Of a DNA stretch of 64,000 bases, positions 62,022 to 64,000 are shown in pieces. The position numbers and the translations under genes are program-made. Origin of the DNA: an uncultured Bacteroidales bacterium. Lineage in GTDB: Bacteria; Bacteroidota; Bacteroidia; Bacteroidales; Bacteroidaceae. Under the pieces are notes generated by a model. The model searched no databases. It had not been told where the DNA came from and saw only the letters and a program-made list of their open reading frames with translations. Every line of letters starts with the position of its first letter. Positions within the stretch are counted from its first letter, which is position 1. Location: positions 1-64,000 of the forward strand of contig CADCBH010000002.1 in assembly GCA_902799655.1 (NCBI GenBank), read 5' to 3'.

Positions 62022-62728
62022 TGATTAACTGCGCCATTATCGACGACGAGCCTTTGGCAGCAAGTCTGCTGAAGAGCTATGCAGAGAGAGCTCCGTTCCT
62101 TAACCTCATCGGTACTTACGGTAGCGCTATAGAAGCGATGAAAGAGCTCCGTGAACACCCAGCACAGCTGTTATTCCTTGACATTCAGATGCCAGAGCTT
62201 TCAGGCATCGAATTTGCTAAGATTTTGCCTGAGGGGACTAAGGTCATCTTTACCACCGCCTTCCAACAGTATGCCATTGAAAGCTATAAGGTATCGGCGC
62301 TCGACTATCTGCTGAAGCCTGTGTCATACGATGATTTTCTGAAGGCAGCCAACAAGGCCCTCGACTGGTTCACCTTTAAGCAGAAACAGCAGGCTTACGC
62401 CAACGACCGCTTCATGTATGTCAAGAGCGACTACAAACTCATCCGTGTGGAGCTCGACGATATCCTCTTTATTGAGGGACTCAAGGATTATATCCGTTTC
62501 TACCTGAACGACGGAAGAGAGGTGATGACTTTGATGAATATGAAGAAGATTGAGGACTATCTGCCCCGTCCCGAGTTCCTGCGTACTCACCGCAGCTATA
62601 TCGCACACATGCCCAAGGCGAAGTCCATCGAGCGTTTCCATATCGTATATGGCGAACATCGCATTCCCATTTCTGACAGTTATAAGGAAGAGATACAACA
62701 ATATTTCGACGTTCATACGTTGTCATAA
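62018..62728 (+). CDS. LytTR-family response regulator
   Basis: A 236-residue regulator with an N-terminal receiver (CAIIDDEPLAASLLKSYAER, phospho-Asp about 55 in LLFLDIQMPELSG, Lys in YLLKPVSYDDF) and a C-terminal LytTR DNA-binding domain (FMYVKSDYKLIRVELDDILF, IEGLKDYIRFY, FLRTHRSYIAH). It is paired with the preceding kinase and likely controls the pump operon. The target site is not identified. Confidence 0.94.
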   Translation: MMINCAIIDDEPLAASLLKSYAERAPFLNLIGTYGSAIEAMKELREHPAQLLFLDIQMPELSGIEFAKILPEGTKVIFTTAFQQYAIESYKVSALDYLLKPVSYDDFLKAANKALDWFTFKQKQQAYANDRFMYVKSDYKLIRVELDDILFIEGLKDYIRFYLNDGREVMTLMNMKKIEDYLPRPEFLRTHRSYIAHMPKAKSIERFHIVYGEHRIPISDSYKEEIQQYFDVHTLS

Positions 62729-62741
62729 TAAAAAAAAGTTG

Positions 62742-62749
62742 TACCTTTG
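62742..62749 (+). promoter_or_regulatory. -7 box of cysE
   Basis: TACCTTTG ends eight bases before the cysE ATG, so the mRNA would have almost no leader. Confidence 0.65.
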
Positions 62750-62757
62750 CAGCCAGT

Positions 62758-63675
62758 ATGGATATAAAAGGTAACGATATACTGCTTAAGAATGTCACCC
62801 TGCTGTCCCGTCATACCGAACAGGAGGTGAGCATGATGCCTGCCACAGAGGCTCCCCTGCCGTCTGTGGAGCAAGTAAAACAGATTGTGTCGCTGGTGAA
62901 GACCATTATCTTCCCCGACTATTTCAACAAGCGACAGCCCGACGAGACGCTGCGCTCGTACAACATCGGCGTGCACATGGAGGAACTGTGCCGCTTGCTG
63001 ATTAAGCAAATTGCCCATGGTCTCCAGTTTTGCGACGATTGTACCTCGACAGCTACTAAGCAGACGGTCTATGCTGAGGCTGAACGGTTGGCATTGGCGT
63101 TTATTGATACACTGCCCGAGCTGAAGCGTGTGCTCTATACTGACATCCAGGCTATGTTCGACAACGACCCTGCTGCCCCCAACTATGGTGAGGTAATTTT
63201 CTGTTACCCCGTGGTTAACGCAATGACGCATTATCGTATCGCCCACCGCCTTCATGAACTGAAGGTACCCGTTATTCCGCGCATTATCACCGAACAGGCC
63301 CATTCCAAGACGGGTATCGATATCCATCCAGGTGCTCAGATAGGTGAGTACTTCGCTATCGACCACGGTACGGGTGTCGTTATCGGAGAGACCTGCATCA
63401 TCGGTTCTCACGTTACACTCTATCAGGGTGTTACGCTGGGTGCCAAGAGTTTCAAGTACGATGCTGACGGCAACATGCTCAACGTACCGCGCCATCCTAT
63501 CATCGAAGATTATGTGACTGTCTATAGTAATGCCTCTATACTTGGACGTATCACCATCGGACACCATTCTACCATTGGTGGTAACATCTGGCTCACCCAC
63601 GATGTACCGCCATATTCGCGTATTCTCCAGTCAAAAGCCGTTGATGCCTCCTATGAGGGTGGTCTCGGCATCTGA
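62758..63675 (+). CDS. cysE: Serine O-acetyltransferase
   Basis: Makes O-acetylserine for cysteine synthesis. A 305-residue EpsC-like form with an extended helical N-terminus (residues 1-150), then left-handed beta-helix hexapeptide repeats: TGIDIHPGAQIGEYFAIDHG, TGVVIGETCIIGSHVTLYQG and VTLGAKSF, with catalytic His/Asp in IDHGTG. The long N-terminal part is normal in Bacteroidota. The start at 62758 is only eight bases from the -7 box. Confidence 0.94.
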   Translation: MDIKGNDILLKNVTLLSRHTEQEVSMMPATEAPLPSVEQVKQIVSLVKTIIFPDYFNKRQPDETLRSYNIGVHMEELCRLLIKQIAHGLQFCDDCTSTATKQTVYAEAERLALAFIDTLPELKRVLYTDIQAMFDNDPAAPNYGEVIFCYPVVNAMTHYRIAHRLHELKVPVIPRIITEQAHSKTGIDIHPGAQIGEYFAIDHGTGVVIGETCIIGSHVTLYQGVTLGAKSFKYDADGNMLNVPRHPIIEDYVTVYSNASILGRITIGHHSTIGGNIWLTHDVPPYSRILQSKAVDASYEGGLGI

Positions 63676-63700
63676 TTAATCTTAAAACTTCATTGCTGCG

Positions 63701-64000
63701 ATGATGAAATTGATATCATGGAACGTGAACGGCTTGAGGGCTTGCGAGGGCAAGGGTTTCAGCGAGATTTTCAAGGCACTTGATGCTGACTTCTTCTGTC
63801 TGCAGGAGACCAAGATGCAGGCGGGGCAGCTCGACCTTCAGTTTGAGGGCTACACTTCCTATTGGAACTATGCCGAAAAGAAGGGCTACTCGGGTACCGC
63901 CATCTTCACCAAGCACCAACCACTGTCAGTAGAATACGGCATCGGCATAGATATCCACGATCACGAAGGACGTGTCATCACGCTTGAGATGCCCGACTTC
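63701..64000 (+). CDS. xth: Exodeoxyribonuclease III (5' part only)
   Basis: The first 100 codons of an exonuclease III/AP endonuclease that repairs abasic sites; the rest lies beyond the window. Signatures are LISWNVNGLRACEGKGF and FFCLQETKMQAGQ (metal-binding Glu), then GTAIFTKHQPLSVEYGIGID. ATG at 63701 and 63704 are both possible starts. It follows cysE by 25 bp without a visible promoter. Confidence 0.9.
   Translation, partial: MMKLISWNVNGLRACEGKGFSEIFKALDADFFCLQETKMQAGQLDLQFEGYTSYWNYAEKKGYSGTAIFTKHQPLSVEYGIGIDIHDHEGRVITLEMPDF

Overview
The window looks like a chromosomal segment from a gut or rumen Bacteroidota of the Prevotella type (Prevotella/Segatella). This rests on SusC/SusD/SusE genes, a type IX secretion gene (porQ), DUF1573, DUF4886 and DUF5020 proteins, and many promoters with the Bacteroidota -7 box TAnnTTTG, several with TTTG or TTG 19-20 bp upstream. 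Genes are tightly packed, often overlapping by 1-19 bp, and lack obvious Shine-Dalgarno sites. The genus is an inference.

Layout. 1-2000: the end of an unknown membrane protein, a complete ISL3-type (ISAon1-like) insertion sequence with 53-bp inverted ends and an 8-bp target duplication, then a tRNA-Gln with promoter and terminator. 2100-7770 (+): rsfS, ftsH, cdsA, a GH5 cellulase, a small sigma-70 factor and a DUF4886 protein. 7777-10657 (-): semiSWEET, surE, lpxB, DUF5020. 10800-15390 (+): class I fumarase followed by two overlapping M6 metalloproteases. 15378-17937 (-): tonB-like gene, polyprenyl synthase, tatD. 18042-19679 (+): porQ, cmk. 19660-28152 (-): a giant alpha-2-macroglobulin, DUF1573 protein, meaB, ispH. 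28257-31859: a 13-residue His/Cys micro-ORF and a MATE exporter (-), and an ADP-forming acyl-CoA synthetase (+). 31860-35640: an accessory stretch with a four-helix-bundle protein, two proteins I do not recognise and a small acidic protein. 35648-51460: an alpha-glucan utilisation locus (susC-susD-susE leftward; LacI regulator, sugar symporter, GH77, GH97, pullulanase rightward). 51615-56270: histidine kinase, purine permease, glyA, ribE. 56430-62728: a TolC/HlyD/MacB-like efflux operon ending in a LytS/LytTR two-component pair. 62758-64000: cysE and the start of xth.

How the genes work together. The sus-like locus would bind and import alpha-glucan oligosaccharides (SusC/D/E), hydrolyse and debranch them in the periplasm (GH97, pullulanase), import maltose-type sugars (MFS) and rearrange them in the cytosol (GH77). 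A perfect 16-bp palindrome lies midway between the two divergent promoters and is the likely LacI operator. The efflux genes form a complete tripartite pump with its own two-component system.

Most unusual signal. At least thirteen tracts of very short-period degenerate tandem repeats are scattered through the window, with exact periods of 7, 8, 9 or 11 bp and a near-invariant 3-5 base core (CTAG, CGA, GTTGA, ACTCC, GACAAT and others). Some are intergenic. Others sit in frame inside ftsH, tatD, ispH, the macroglobulin gene and a sugar symporter, apparently adding short peptide stretches. The 11-bp tract lies inside a long nested inverted repeat that should fold as the 5' leader of an unknown protein (34029-35021).
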